Shown here: positions 1 through 7,896 of the stretch, in pieces
How the letters are laid out: every line of letters begins with the position of its first letter
Numbering within the stretch: the first letter of the stretch is position 1
Source of the DNA: Brevundimonas sp. NIBR11
Lineage (GTDB): Bacteria > Pseudomonadota > Alphaproteobacteria > Caulobacterales > Caulobacteraceae
NCBI RefSeq assembly: GCF_027912535.1
Contig: NZ_CP115465.1
Coordinates: forward strand, 1,158,001 to 1,222,000
DNA: 64,000 nt
Direction: 5' to 3'
Notes under the pieces: generated by a model
What the model saw: only the letters and a program-made list of their open reading frames with translations
What the model was told of the DNA's origin: nothing
Databases searched by the model: none
Translations under genes and position numbers: made by a program

Positions 1-9
1 GAGCCGCGC

Positions 10-1866
10 ATGACAGTCACGCCGCCGACCCCTGACGCCTATTCGAACGCGGAGGCGCTCGGGCGGCCCGGCGCCGGCGCCCTTCTGGCCGAACAGATGG
101 AAGGGGCGGGCGAACGGCGCGAGAAGCGCAAGGACATACGGCCGCTGCTGCGGCTGTGGCCGTATCTGATGCAGCACCGGCTGGACGCCCTAATCGCGGG
201 CTTCTGGCTTCTGGGCTCGACGGCGGCGTCCCTAGCCCTGACGGCGACGGCGCGAGGCGCCATCGACCACGGGTTCGAGAACGGCGGGCGCGACATCAAT
301 CGCTGGTTCCTGTTCCTGGGGCTGAACGCGGTGATTCTGGGCGTGGCGACGGCCGTCCGGTATTTCTACGTCACCAAGACCGGCGAGCGGATGATCGCGG
401 ACCTGCGCAAGTCGCTGTTCGACCGCATCCTGACGCTGGACCCGTCGTTTTTCGCGAAGATGCGGACCGGCGAGGTGTTGAGCCGGCTGACAACCGACAT
501 CGCCCTGGTCGAGACCCTGCTGACGACCTCGGTGTCGTTCGCCCTGCGCAACTTCCTGACCCTAGTCGGGGGTATCATCCTCCTGTTCATCGTCAGTCCA
601 AAGCTGACGGGGCTGGTGCTGCTGACCGCGCCCTTGTTGATCGCGCCGATCTTCCTGTTCGGGCGGAGCGTCAGGAAGCTGACCGTGCGGTCCCAGGACC
701 GGTTCGCCAGCGCCGTCGGCTTCGCCGGCGAGAGCGTGGACGCCATCGAGACGGTGCAGGCCTTCGGCCGCGTGGGCAGCGCCGTCTCCCGGTTCGGCGC
801 GGTGGTGGAGGAGGCGTTCGGCGTCTCCATCGTGCGGATGCGGGCGCGGGCCTGGATGACGGCCGTGGTCATCGTGGTGATCTTCGGCGGGGTGACCTTC
901 GTCCTGTGGTTGGGGGCCCAGGACGTGGCCAAGGGCGTAATGACGCCCGGCGCCCTGTTGCAGTTCGTGCTGCTGTCGGTCTTTACGGCGGGGTCAGTGG
1001 GCGCGCTCGGCGAAAGCTGGGGCGACGTGCAGAAGGCCTCTGGGGCCATGGAGCGGATCGACGAGTTGATGAAGTCGGCGCCCTCGATCATGGCGCCGGC
1101 TTCGGCCGTGGCCCTGCCGAGCCCCCCGGAAGGCCGGGTGGGCATGGCGGGGGTGAGGTTCGCCTATCCGGGGCGGCCCGACCTGCCCGCGCTGAAAGGC
1201 TTCGACCTGACGGTGCGGCCGGGCGAGACCGTGGCCCTGGTCGGACCCTCTGGGGCGGGCAAGTCGACGGTCTTCCGCCTTCTGCTGCGCTTCTACGATC
1301 CGCAGGAAGGCGCCGTCAGCGTGGACGGGGTCGATGTGCGTCAAGCCGATCCGGTCGAGGTGCGCGGGCGGTTCGCCTGGGTCTCGCAGGAGGCGCCTCT
1401 GTTCTCGGGTTCGGCCATGGAGAACATCCGCTTTGGCCGCGAAGAGGCGTCGGAGGATGAGGTTCGCCAGGCCGCATCGGAGGCCCAGGCCCTGACCTTC
1501 GTCGAGGCGCTGCCGGAAGGGTTCGCCACGCCGCTGGGCGAGCGCGGCAAGAGCCTGTCGGGCGGGCAGAGACAACGCCTCGCCATCGCGCGCGCCCTGG
1601 TGCGAGACGCGCCGATCCTCCTGCTCGACGAGGCGACCTCGGCGCTGGACGCCGAGAACGAGCGGCTGGTGCAGACGGCGTTGGATCAGGCGATGGAGGG
1701 GCGGACCACCCTGGTCATCGCCCACCGTCTGGCCACCGTCCTGCGTGCCGACCGGATCGTCGTCATGGAGGACGGGATCGCCGTCGAGGAGGGGACGCAC
1801 CACGAACTGGTGGCCAAGGGCGGCCTCTACGCGCGTCTGGCGGAGCTGCAGTTCCGCGAGGGGTGA
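10..1866 (+). CDS. ABC exporter, fused membrane and ATPase domains
   Basis: A 618-residue half-transporter of the MsbA/LmrA type that would work as a homodimer in the inner membrane, exporting a lipid, drug or peptide. A soluble N-terminus of about 45 residues is followed by the six-helix exporter domain (about 50-340) and the ATPase domain (about 375-610). Visible ATPase motifs are Walker A GPSGAGKST (412-420), signature LSGGQRQR (516-523), Walker B ILLLDEA (536-542) and the switch histidine in VIAHRLAT. All catalytic residues look intact. The substrate cannot be told from sequence. The gene starts nine bases into the window, so an upstream partner could lie outside it. A perfect 8-bp-arm hairpin follows the stop codon. 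Confidence 0.93.
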   Translation: MTVTPPTPDAYSNAEALGRPGAGALLAEQMEGAGERREKRKDIRPLLRLWPYLMQHRLDALIAGFWLLGSTAASLALTATARGAIDHGFENGGRDINRWFLFLGLNAVILGVATAVRYFYVTKTGERMIADLRKSLFDRILTLDPSFFAKMRTGEVLSRLTTDIALVETLLTTSVSFALRNFLTLVGGIILLFIVSPKLTGLVLLTAPLLIAPIFLFGRSVRKLTVRSQDRFASAVGFAGESVDAIETVQAFGRVGSAVSRFGAVVEEAFGVSIVRMRARAWMTAVVIVVIFGGVTFVLWLGAQDVAKGVMTPGALLQFVLLSVFTAGSVGALGESWGDVQKASGAMERIDELMKSAPSIMAPASAVALPSPPEGRVGMAGVRFAYPGRPDLPALKGFDLTVRPGETVALVGPSGAGKSTVFRLLLRFYDPQEGAVSVDGVDVRQADPVEVRGRFAWVSQEAPLFSGSAMENIRFGREEASEDEVRQAASEAQALTFVEALPEGFATPLGERGKSLSGGQRQRLAIARALVRDAPILLLDEATSALDAENERLVQTALDQAMEGRTTLVIAHRLATVLRADRIVVMEDGIAVEEGTHHELVAKGGLYARLAELQFREG

Positions 1867-1889
1867 AACCGTTCGAGCGCGGAACGGTT
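1867..1889 (+). terminator. Hairpin after ABC exporter gene
   Basis: AACCGTTC (1867-1874) and GAACGGTT (1882-1889) form a perfect 8-bp stem around a 7-base loop directly after the exporter stop codon. There is no T-run, so it may be a weak terminator, an attenuator before the next gene, or an mRNA 3'-end stabiliser. Confidence 0.45.
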
Positions 1890-1897
1890 AGGCCTGG

Positions 1898-2245
1898 ATG
1901 CTGACAGCCCTGATCCTCGCCGCCGTCCTGTCGCAGAGCCAGCCCGGAGCCGCCGACCTGGCGCCCGCCTTCGGCAACACCCTGGTCTCCACCTATCCCG
2001 ACGGGCGGACCGCGCGGATGTGGTTGCAGCCGAACGGCCGCTATGAGGGCCGTGGCCGGCGCGGCGGGGCCAGCAGCGGCGTCTGGAGCGTCCGTGACGG
2101 CCAGGTCTGCTTCGGCCAGCGCCGTCCGATCTGGTCGCCGCGATCCTTCTGCACCCCCATCGTGCGTGGAGGGATCGGCACGAAATGGACCGCGCGGGCG
2201 GTGACCGGCGAGACCATCCAGGTCGAACTGATGGCGGGTCGCTAG
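1898..2245 (+). CDS. Small secreted protein of unknown function
   Basis: A 115-residue protein not recognised as a named family. A short hydrophobic N-terminus (LTALILAAVL, then SQSQPGAADL) looks like a signal peptide with cleavage around residue 18. The mature part is rich in Gly and Arg and has two cysteines about 11 residues apart (QVCFGQ and SFCTP) that could form a disulfide in the periplasm. The middle (LVSTYPDGRTARMWLQPNGRYEGRGRR is the core region, about residues 30-56) suggests a small beta-sheet domain. It starts 9 bases after the exporter hairpin. Its stop codon overlaps that of the convergent phosphodiesterase gene by four bases. Confidence 0.7.
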   Translation: MLTALILAAVLSQSQPGAADLAPAFGNTLVSTYPDGRTARMWLQPNGRYEGRGRRGGASSGVWSVRDGQVCFGQRRPIWSPRSFCTPIVRGGIGTKWTARAVTGETIQVELMAGR

Positions 2246-3195
2246 GGCCGAGCCGCGACCGCCACGCCGGGGAAGTCGCTGAACACCGCGTCCACGCCCA
2301 GATCGTAGAAGCGCCGGATCCAGCCGGGCAGGTCGCCGCGATGGTCGGTCGGCAGGAACATGTCTTCGGCTCGGAAGGTCCAGACGACGACCTTAAGTCC
2401 CGCCAGATGGGCGTCGGCGACCAGCATCGTCGGCGTGCCTGCGGCTCCGGCCGGCGTGCGCGGGATGACCATGGCGGTCTCGACGGCGGCCCATTCGGCG
2501 TAGGCCGCCAGTTCGGCCAGCCCCTCGGGCGTGACCATCGCGGCGTAGGTCTGGCCGGGCAGGTCGGCGGGGCCGCCGGACGGCGACATCAGCTGGGCGA
2601 GAGGGCTGTCGATCAGGCCGTTGAGGGTCTTCAGCGTTCCGACTTCGAAACACTGAACCACGATGGGGCTGTCGGCGGCCGCGAGGTCGTTGCGTCGGAC
2701 GATCTCGACGAAGGGCGCGATCATCGAGAGGCCCGCCTGTTCGAAATGGGTCGGATGTTTCAGTTCCGGCGCGACGCCGATGACGCGGCCGGTGCGGACG
2801 GTGGCCTCGCGGGCGATGTCGATGACCTGCTGAAAGGTCAGGATCGTCTCGTCGGGCCACGCCGTATTGCCGGGGCGAATCGTCGGCAGGCGTTCGCGGG
2901 CGCGCAGGGTCTGGAGCTCGGCGAAGGTAAAGTCCTCCGTGAACCAGCCGGTGGTCGCGACCCCGTCGATGGTCTTCGTCGTCCGACGGTCCGCGAACTC
3001 GGGATGGTCGGCGACGTTGGTCGTGCCGCCGATCTCGTTCTCATGCCGGACGACCAGATGGCCGTCCTTGGACATGACCAGGTCGGGCTCGATGAAGTCC
3101 GCGCCCTGTTCGATGGCCAGTTCATAGGCTGCGCGGGTATGCTCCGGGCGCTCGCCGGAGGCGCCGCGGTGGGCGATGACGAGCGGGGTGGGCAT
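2242..3195 (-). CDS. ugpQ/glpQ-like: Glycerophosphodiester phosphodiesterase
   Basis: A 317-residue GDPD-family TIM-barrel enzyme that hydrolyses glycerophosphodiesters to glycerol-3-phosphate and an alcohol. The family hallmark IAHRGASGERPEHT lies at residues 7-20, holding the catalytic His and Arg, and FIEPDLVMSKDGHLVVRHE (about 36-54) holds the metal-binding Glu/Asp and the second catalytic His. The C-terminus GVDAVFSDFPG matches the usual family ending. There is no signal peptide, so it is probably cytoplasmic; the long insertion relative to UgpQ resembles the GlpQ type. The start ATG at 3195 lies 8 bases after the upstream inositol-phosphatase-like gene, so the two are probably co-transcribed. 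Confidence 0.92.
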   Translation of the reverse strand: MPTPLVIAHRGASGERPEHTRAAYELAIEQGADFIEPDLVMSKDGHLVVRHENEIGGTTNVADHPEFADRRTTKTIDGVATTGWFTEDFTFAELQTLRARERLPTIRPGNTAWPDETILTFQQVIDIAREATVRTGRVIGVAPELKHPTHFEQAGLSMIAPFVEIVRRNDLAAADSPIVVQCFEVGTLKTLNGLIDSPLAQLMSPSGGPADLPGQTYAAMVTPEGLAELAAYAEWAAVETAMVIPRTPAGAAGTPTMLVADAHLAGLKVVVWTFRAEDMFLPTDHRGDLPGWIRRFYDLGVDAVFSDFPGVAVAARP

Positions 3196-3203
3196 CGCCG
3201 CGG

Positions 3204-4010
3204 CTACGCCGCCTGCAGCACCTTGCGCAGCTGCGGGTGCAGTTCCGGATTGGCCGCCAGGACCGACGCTCCCGTCTTCGGGTCCCCGTCCTGTTCGATG
3301 GTGGTGACGATGCCGCCGGCCTCGGTCACGAACAGCACGCCGGCCGCCACGTCCCAGGGCTTCAGATTGCGCTCGAAGAAGGCATCGTAGCGGCCGCAGG
3401 CGACCCAGGCGAAGTCCAGCGCCGCCGAGCCCAGACGACGGATGCCCGCCGTGCGCTGGCCGATGGCGTGGATGTCCTTGATCGACTGCGCGTGGCCCGT
3501 CTTGCCGATGAAGGGCAGGCCGGTCGAGATCAGGCTTTCCGACAGGTCGCGACGGCCGGCGACACGGATGCGCTGGTCGTTCAAGTAGCAGCCCTTGCCC
3601 TTCTCGGCCCAGAACAGCTCGTTCATGATCGGGTTGTAGGTGACGCCCGCGACGATCTCGGACGAGCCGTCCGGCGCATAGCGTTGCAGGCCGACCGTGA
3701 TCGCGAAATGCGGCATGGCGTGCATGAAGTTGGTCGTGCCGTCGATCGGGTCGACGATCCAGGTGTGGGACTTGTCGGTCCCCTCGACCATGCCCCGTTC
3801 CTCGCCCAGGAAGCCGTAGCCGGGGCGGGCCTTCATCAGCAGTTCGTAGAGAGTGTCCTCGGCCTTGATATCGGCGGCGGTGACGAAGTCGCCAGGGCCT
3901 TTGCGCGAGACCTGAAGCTGGGCCACCTCGCCGAAGTCGCGAAGCATGGGGCGAGCCGTCTTGCGGACCGCATCGGTCATGACGGAAACGAGGGCGGAGG
4001 CGAGGGCCAT
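3204..4010 (-). CDS. suhB-like: Inositol monophosphatase family protein
   Basis: A 268-residue Mg2+-dependent phosphatase of the IMPase/FIG superfamily. Family motifs are present: GDFVTAADIKAE (about 40-51), GEERG, the metal-binding WIVDPIDGTTNF (about 82-93) and the C-terminal KPWDVAAGVLFVTEAGG. SuhB-type enzymes hydrolyse inositol phosphates, and in some bacteria SuhB joins transcription antitermination complexes; which applies here is not visible. The start at 4010 is chosen because GGAGATCCCC sits just before this ATG and the next residues match the family N-terminus. Two bases fewer than a codon triplet separate it from nothing else; the GDPD gene follows 8 bases downstream. Confidence 0.92.
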   Translation of the reverse strand: MALASALVSVMTDAVRKTARPMLRDFGEVAQLQVSRKGPGDFVTAADIKAEDTLYELLMKARPGYGFLGEERGMVEGTDKSHTWIVDPIDGTTNFMHAMPHFAITVGLQRYAPDGSSEIVAGVTYNPIMNELFWAEKGKGCYLNDQRIRVAGRRDLSESLISTGLPFIGKTGHAQSIKDIHAIGQRTAGIRRLGSAALDFAWVACGRYDAFFERNLKPWDVAAGVLFVTEAGGIVTTIEQDGDPKTGASVLAANPELHPQLRKVLQAA

Positions 4011-4125
4011 GGGGATCTCCTGGTCCGTCTGTCCTGAAAAGGCCCCCAAACTTCGAGGAAGCAGGCCCGGACAGACGGAGAAGTTCACAGGGGCGCGACA
4101 TGCGCCTCCGGTAGTCGGCAGTGAG

Positions 4126-4695
4126 TTAATCCGCGCGGCGGACGTATTCGCCGGTGCTCGTGTCGACGACGATGCGCTCGCCCGCCGACATGTACGGCGG
4201 GATCATGATGCGCACGCCGTTGTCGGCGATGGCGGGCTTGTAGGACGAGGAGGCCGTCTGGCCCTTCACGGTCGGCTCGGTCTCGGCGACGGTCAGGGTG
4301 ACCTGGTCCGGCAGCGACAGACCGATCGGACGGTCCTCGTGCATCTCGATGACGACCTTCATGCCGTCCTGCAGGTAGGGGATCGAGTCTTCGCCGACCC
4401 AGTCCTTCTGCAGTTCGATCTGCTCGTAGGTGGCGTCGTCCATGAAGACCAGGGCGTCGCCCTGTTCGTACAGGAACGAGAAGTCCTTCTGTTCCAGCGT
4501 GACGCGTTCGACCTTGTCTTCCGAGCGGAAGCGTTCGTTCAGCTTGTTGCCGGTCTCGAGGTTCTTGGCCTCGACGTTGGCGAAGGCGCCGCCCTTGCCG
4601 GGTTTGACGTGGGTGGCCTTGGTGACGACCCACAGGCCGCCGTTGTGTTGCAGGACCATGCCCGGCTTGATGGTGTTGCCGTTGATTTTCGCCAT
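4126..4695 (-). CDS. efp: Translation elongation factor P
   Basis: A 189-residue EF-P, the L-shaped three-domain factor that enters the ribosome E site and rescues stalling at polyproline. The N-terminal KOW-like domain carries the loop KPGKGGAF (about 31-38), whose tip lysine is the residue that is modified in many bacteria; domains II and III end in the conserved G-E-x-I-x-V-D-T-x-T-G-E-Y motif ([16 protein letters not shown]). Length is normal. The ATG at 4695 fits the family start MAKINGN. The gene stands alone between an inositol-phosphatase gene and a TspO-like gene. No EpmA-type modifying enzyme is in the window. Confidence 0.97.
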   Translation of the reverse strand: MAKINGNTIKPGMVLQHNGGLWVVTKATHVKPGKGGAFANVEAKNLETGNKLNERFRSEDKVERVTLEQKDFSFLYEQGDALVFMDDATYEQIELQKDWVGEDSIPYLQDGMKVVIEMHEDRPIGLSLPDQVTLTVAETEPTVKGQTASSSYKPAIADNGVRIMIPPYMSAGERIVVDTSTGEYVRRAD

Positions 4696-4751
4696 GGGAA
4701 TCACAGGGGTCTGGGGCGCTGCCCAAACGGCTGCGCGAAATCGGGCGCGAT

Positions 4752-4779
4752 CCCTAGAGGAAGCTGTCGCTTAGGGCAA
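4752..4779 (-). promoter_or_regulatory. efp: Possible efp promoter
   Basis: On the minus strand TTGCCC (4779-4774) and CTAGGG (4757-4752) are 16 bp apart, about 57 bases before the efp start. The -35 half fits a housekeeping promoter, the -10 half is poor, so this is only a candidate. Confidence 0.3.
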
Positions 4780-4791
4780 GCTGAGGGGTGA

Positions 4792-5349
4792 TCAGTGAAC
4801 GGTCGGCTGGCTGGCTTCGACTTTGCGATCCACGGCATTGGCGAAGCTGACGCCGCGCGCGGTGGGATTGGCGAGCTTGCCGGCCGTCGGATCCAGCTTG
4901 CGGGCCTCGTGGGCGAAGGCCGCGGCCAGGCCGGCCGACGTCATCGCGGCGGCGATCTGCATGCCCCGGCTGGCGGGACGCAGCGCGATCCAGGCCGAGT
5001 TGATGGCCTGGGCTCCGGCCCAAAGGATCATGGCCTGGGTGCGGGTCTTGTTGGACGGAGCGTTCCAGACCCGGACCGCTGACAGGGTCGTGGCCGAAAA
5101 GACGGCCGGCAAAACCAGGCTGAAGGCGCCGCGCGGACGCTCGGTCACGGGGCCCGCGCCCTCACGCAGCTGGGACGCTGTGCGACGAGGCGGCTTGATC
5201 GCACCGCTGGCAAGGGCGGTGGCCAGAAGGGCGAAGCCGGCGGTGGCGATGATGCCGAGGGCGACGTGGCCTGCGCTGCGTTCGCCGGCGTTGAGGAACT
5301 CAACGGCGGCCTCGCGCACGTCGTCGATGGTGTCGTCGATATCGGTCAT
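4792..5349 (-). CDS. TspO/MBR-like membrane protein, divergent
   Basis: A 185-residue protein with about four to five hydrophobic segments: GHVALGIIATAGFALLATALA (about 26-46), a stretch near FSLVLPAVFSATTLSAV, ILWAGAQAINSAWIAL, and IAAAMTSAGLAAAF. The pattern Trp-x-Ala-Pro, L-W-x-x-Q-x-x-N-x-x-W, and the C-terminal LANPTARGVSFANAVDRKV resembles tryptophan-rich sensory (TspO/MBR) proteins, which bind tetrapyrroles, but several family tryptophans are missing and a soluble N-terminal segment is added. The start at 5349 is preferred because AGGAG lies seven bases before it. It follows the Xre regulator gene on the same strand by 52 bases. Confidence 0.55.
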   Translation of the reverse strand: MTDIDDTIDDVREAAVEFLNAGERSAGHVALGIIATAGFALLATALASGAIKPPRRTASQLREGAGPVTERPRGAFSLVLPAVFSATTLSAVRVWNAPSNKTRTQAMILWAGAQAINSAWIALRPASRGMQIAAAMTSAGLAAAFAHEARKLDPTAGKLANPTARGVSFANAVDRKVEASQPTVH

Positions 5350-5401
5350 GGCAGGCTCCTTCAGCGTGGAGCAAATGGTCGGCGAGCGGAGCGGTTCCGG
5401 C

Positions 5402-5641
5402 TCAATCCCCGTCGTCACGGGTGGCGAGGTCCCTGGGGTCCTGGTCGTAGTCCAGCAAGTCTCCGGGACGGCAGCCGAGCACTGCGCACAGGCGGGCCAG
5501 GGTGGAAAAGCGGATGCCCTTCACCTTGCCCGAGCGGAACAGGGACAGTTGGGTCTCGCTGAGGCCCACTTCGGCGGCCAGATCGCGGGCCTTGAGCCCC
5601 TTGGCGACGATCAGCCGGTCCAGGGTGACGCGGACCGGCAT
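5402..5641 (-). CDS. Small Xre-family HTH regulator
   Basis: A 79-residue cytoplasmic DNA-binding protein consisting of one Cro/C1-type HTH domain (about 4-62): KARDLAAEVGLSETQLSLFRSG gives helices 2 and 3 and STLARLCAVLGCRPGDLLDY the C-terminal half, typical of the YozG-like regulators encoded next to DUF2975 membrane proteins. Its ATG overlaps the DUF2975 stop codon by one base, so the pair is translationally coupled. It is the best candidate to bind the two matching palindromes between DUF2975 and the divergent ABC transporter (6163-6217). An acidic tail follows the HTH domain. Confidence 0.9.
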   Translation of the reverse strand: MPVRVTLDRLIVAKGLKARDLAAEVGLSETQLSLFRSGKVKGIRFSTLARLCAVLGCRPGDLLDYDQDPRDLATRDDGD

Positions 5642-6141
5642 CAGATCATCTCGTCCAGTTCGGACTGGATGCGGTCGGCCTGATCCACCACCCGGCCCAG
5701 CAGGAACAGCGCGCCGCCGATCATGCCGAGCGTCATGCCGGCCACGTCGAAGTTGGCCAGACCTCCGACGCTGCCCTCGATCACGCGCAGGATGTTCGTG
5801 ACGCCGAAGACGCTGAGCAGGCCGCCGAGACCCAAGGCAACACCCACGCGACGGAGAGCGCGGGCGAGGGTGGGCTGGATCAGCCGGCCTTTCGCAACCT
5901 GGCCCAAGGCCGAGCCGATGGCCCAGACGCCGAAGAGATAGAAGACGGCGGGCGAGGCCCACACAGCCTGCCGAACCCATAGCTCGGGCACGATCCGAGA
6001 GTCGCCGCGCAAGGTCAGGACGGTCGGGGCGACGATGTGGATGAGGGCCAGTATCGCGCCAACGCTGCAGACCATGAAGATCGCGAGCCAGCGGAACTGA
6101 CCGCAGAGGGCGCGGAATCGGGCGAGGTCGGGGGTGGTCAT
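5641..6141 (-). CDS. DUF2975 membrane protein
   Basis: A 166-residue inner-membrane protein with four predicted transmembrane helices (about 18-40, 58-80, 98-117 and 128-150). The layout and the segment between helices 2 and 3 (GSALGQVAKGRLIQPTLARALRRVG) match DUF2975, a family of unknown function that is regularly paired with a small Xre regulator, as here. By analogy with other such pairs it may modulate the regulator or the divergent ABC exporter, but nothing in the sequence shows this directly. It is divergently transcribed from the exporter across a 94-bp spacer. Confidence 0.85.
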   Translation of the reverse strand: MTTPDLARFRALCGQFRWLAIFMVCSVGAILALIHIVAPTVLTLRGDSRIVPELWVRQAVWASPAVFYLFGVWAIGSALGQVAKGRLIQPTLARALRRVGVALGLGGLLSVFGVTNILRVIEGSVGGLANFDVAGMTLGMIGGALFLLGRVVDQADRIQSELDEMI

Positions 6142-6162
6142 GGCGGATCGGTTTCCTGTCTC

Positions 6163-6185
6163 ATCTTTAATCTTGACTTAAAGAT
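6163..6185. promoter_or_regulatory. Palindromic operator candidate 1
   Basis: ATCTTTAA (6163-6170) and TTAAAGAT (6178-6185) are a perfect 8-bp inverted repeat with a 7-bp spacer. Its core CTTTA-N9-TAAAG recurs 34 bp downstream. It lies in the AT-rich 94-bp spacer between the DUF2975/Xre operon and the divergent ABC exporter. TTGACT inside it (6173-6178) could be a -35 element. Confidence 0.6.
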
Positions 6186-6198
6186 CAGCGCTTCGCAA

Positions 6199-6217
6199 CT
6201 TTATCTCTGACTTAAAG
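6199..6217. promoter_or_regulatory. Palindromic operator candidate 2
   Basis: CTTTA (6199-6203) and TAAAG (6213-6217) repeat the CTTTA-N9-TAAAG spacing of the first palindrome, and TGACTTAAAGA is shared letter for letter (6174-6184 and 6208-6218). Centre-to-centre distance is 34 bp, about three helical turns, which suits cooperative binding by one dimeric regulator. Confidence 0.6.
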
Positions 6218-6235
6218 AATTGGAGGGGTGCGGAA

Positions 6236-7171
6236 ATGGAGGCGGCGATCCAGACCGACGGGCTGACACGGCGGTTCGGGCACCATCTGGCCGTGGACGT
6301 CGTGTCGATGACGGTCCCGGACAAGGCGGTCTACGGCTTCCTCGGCCGCAACGGCGCGGGCAAGACGACGACCCTGAAGATGTTGCTGGGCCTGCTCAGG
6401 CCTACCGGCGGCTCGGCGCGGGTGTGCGGAATCGACGTCGGGCGGGACCGGATCGGAGCAGCGCGCAAGGTCGGAGCCCTGCTGGAGGCGCACGGCTTCT
6501 ACGGCAATCTGACAGGGCGGGAGAACCTGGACCTGACGCGCGTCCTTCTGGGGCTCCCGGCGACCGAGATCGACCGGGTGCTGGAGGTCGTCGACATGGC
6601 GGAGGACGCGGGCCGCAGGGTCTCCGACTATTCGTTGGGCATGCGCCAGAGGCTGGGTCTGGCCCGCGCCATGCTGGGCGCGCCGCCGGTGCTGATCCTC
6701 GACGAGCCGACCAACGGGCTGGACCCCGACGGCATCGCCGACATGCGACGTTTTCTGAAGAGCCTGCCCGAACGCACGGGCGCGACTGTGCTTCTGTCCA
6801 GCCACCTGCTGGGCGAGATCGAACAGACCGCGACCCATATCGGCATCGTCAGTCACGGCAAGCTGGTGCTCGAAGGCGAGCTGGCCCGGCTGAAGGCCGA
6901 CCTGGCGCCCGAGATAGGCCTGCGCATCGACGACGAGGGCAGGGCGGCCGAGGTGCTGCGCGCCCGCGACCTAACTTTGGTGCAGGACGCCCAGGGCTGG
7001 GTCGCTCGGCTGAGGCCGGGAGACGATCCAGACGCCGCGACGGCTGGCCTGACCCGCGCGCTGGTGGAGGCCGGGGTCGGGGTGTTCGCCATCGCCCCGC
7101 GTGCCCGCTCGCTGGAAGGCATCTATCGCTCCGTCTCGGACGGCGCCCGCACCCCGGAGACCGTCCGATGA
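6236..7171 (+). CDS. ABC-2 type exporter, ATPase subunit
   Basis: A 311-residue ATP-binding subunit of the DrrA/CcmA-like group that energises an ABC-2 exporter. Walker A GRNGAGKTT is at residues 37-45, the signature YSLGMRQRLGLARAM near 131-146, Walker [15 protein letters not shown] near 151-165, and the H-loop in LLSSHLLGEI. A C-terminal extension of about 100 residues is usual for this group. The start has GGAGG 8 bases upstream. Its stop overlaps the permease start (ATGA), so the two are translationally coupled. The closest functional parallels are bacteriocin or lantibiotic self-protection exporters, but the substrate is unknown. Confidence 0.93.
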   Translation: MEAAIQTDGLTRRFGHHLAVDVVSMTVPDKAVYGFLGRNGAGKTTTLKMLLGLLRPTGGSARVCGIDVGRDRIGAARKVGALLEAHGFYGNLTGRENLDLTRVLLGLPATEIDRVLEVVDMAEDAGRRVSDYSLGMRQRLGLARAMLGAPPVLILDEPTNGLDPDGIADMRRFLKSLPERTGATVLLSSHLLGEIEQTATHIGIVSHGKLVLEGELARLKADLAPEIGLRIDDEGRAAEVLRARDLTLVQDAQGWVARLRPGDDPDAATAGLTRALVEAGVGVFAIAPRARSLEGIYRSVSDGARTPETVR

Positions 7172-7893
7172 TCGCCGTCCTGTCCGTCGAACTGCGCAAG
7201 CTGAACCGGTCGCTGGCCGCCGTGCTGGCGATCGCGGCGTCATCGCTGATCGCGATCTTCGGCTTCTTCATGGTGCTGCGCGGCACGAGGGCCCAGTCGT
7301 GGGATATGTGGATGGTCAGCGCCATCGGCATCTGGGCCTATTTCATGCTGCCGATGAGCGTGACGGCCCTGACCGCCCTGGTCGCCCACATGGAGCACGG
7401 GCCGAAGTCGTGGGACCACCTGCGCAGCCTGCCACTGCCGCGCTGGCGGCTCTATGCGGCCAAGGCCGCGATGGTCCTGCTGGTCGTGGCGATCATGAGC
7501 CTGCTGACGCTGCTGCTGACTTGGGGCGCGGTGGTGCTGGCCACGACCCTCAAGCCGGAGCTGACGCCGACCGGACCGTTCGAGCTGGCGCGCTACGCCA
7601 CAACGATGGGCAAGGTCTTTCTGTCGGCGCTCCTGATGATCGCGATCCAGCTCTGGATCGCCCTGCGTTTCGCCAGCTTCGTGCCCGCGCTCGTGGTGGG
7701 GATCGGCGGGACCTTCTTCTCGGTCGTGGCGACCTCGGCGAAGCAGGGAGTGTTCTTCCCCTGGCAGATGCCGGTCAACATGCTGGCGACCGAGGCGTGG
7801 CGCGTGAATACGGCGCTGGGCCTGGGCTGTGGTCTGGGACTGGTCGTTCTGGCCCTCGCGACGGTCCACCTAAGTCGCCGTGAGGTCTTATAG
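7168..7893 (+). CDS. ABC-2 type exporter, permease subunit
   Basis: A 241-residue integral membrane protein with six hydrophobic segments, starting with LAAVLAIAASSLIAIFGFFMV (about 15-35) and ending in TALGLGCGLGLVVLALATVHL. The arrangement, the cytoplasmic motif HGPKSWDHLRSLPLPRWRLY after helix 2, and its size resemble the MutG/SpaE-like permeases of lantibiotic-immunity exporters (ABC-2 superfamily). It starts inside the ATPase stop codon (ATGA overlap) and forms a two-gene operon with it. Convergent bacterioferritin ends four bases after its stop, with no terminator between. Confidence 0.88.
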   Translation: MIAVLSVELRKLNRSLAAVLAIAASSLIAIFGFFMVLRGTRAQSWDMWMVSAIGIWAYFMLPMSVTALTALVAHMEHGPKSWDHLRSLPLPRWRLYAAKAAMVLLVVAIMSLLTLLLTWGAVVLATTLKPELTPTGPFELARYATTMGKVFLSALLMIAIQLWIALRFASFVPALVVGIGGTFFSVVATSAKQGVFFPWQMPVNMLATEAWRVNTALGLGCGLGLVVLALATVHLSRREVL

Positions 7894-7896
7894 GGA

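Noticed and set aside
5402..6141. A toxin-antitoxin pair
   Set aside because: The small HTH protein is coupled to a four-helix DUF2975 membrane protein, not to a toxin fold.
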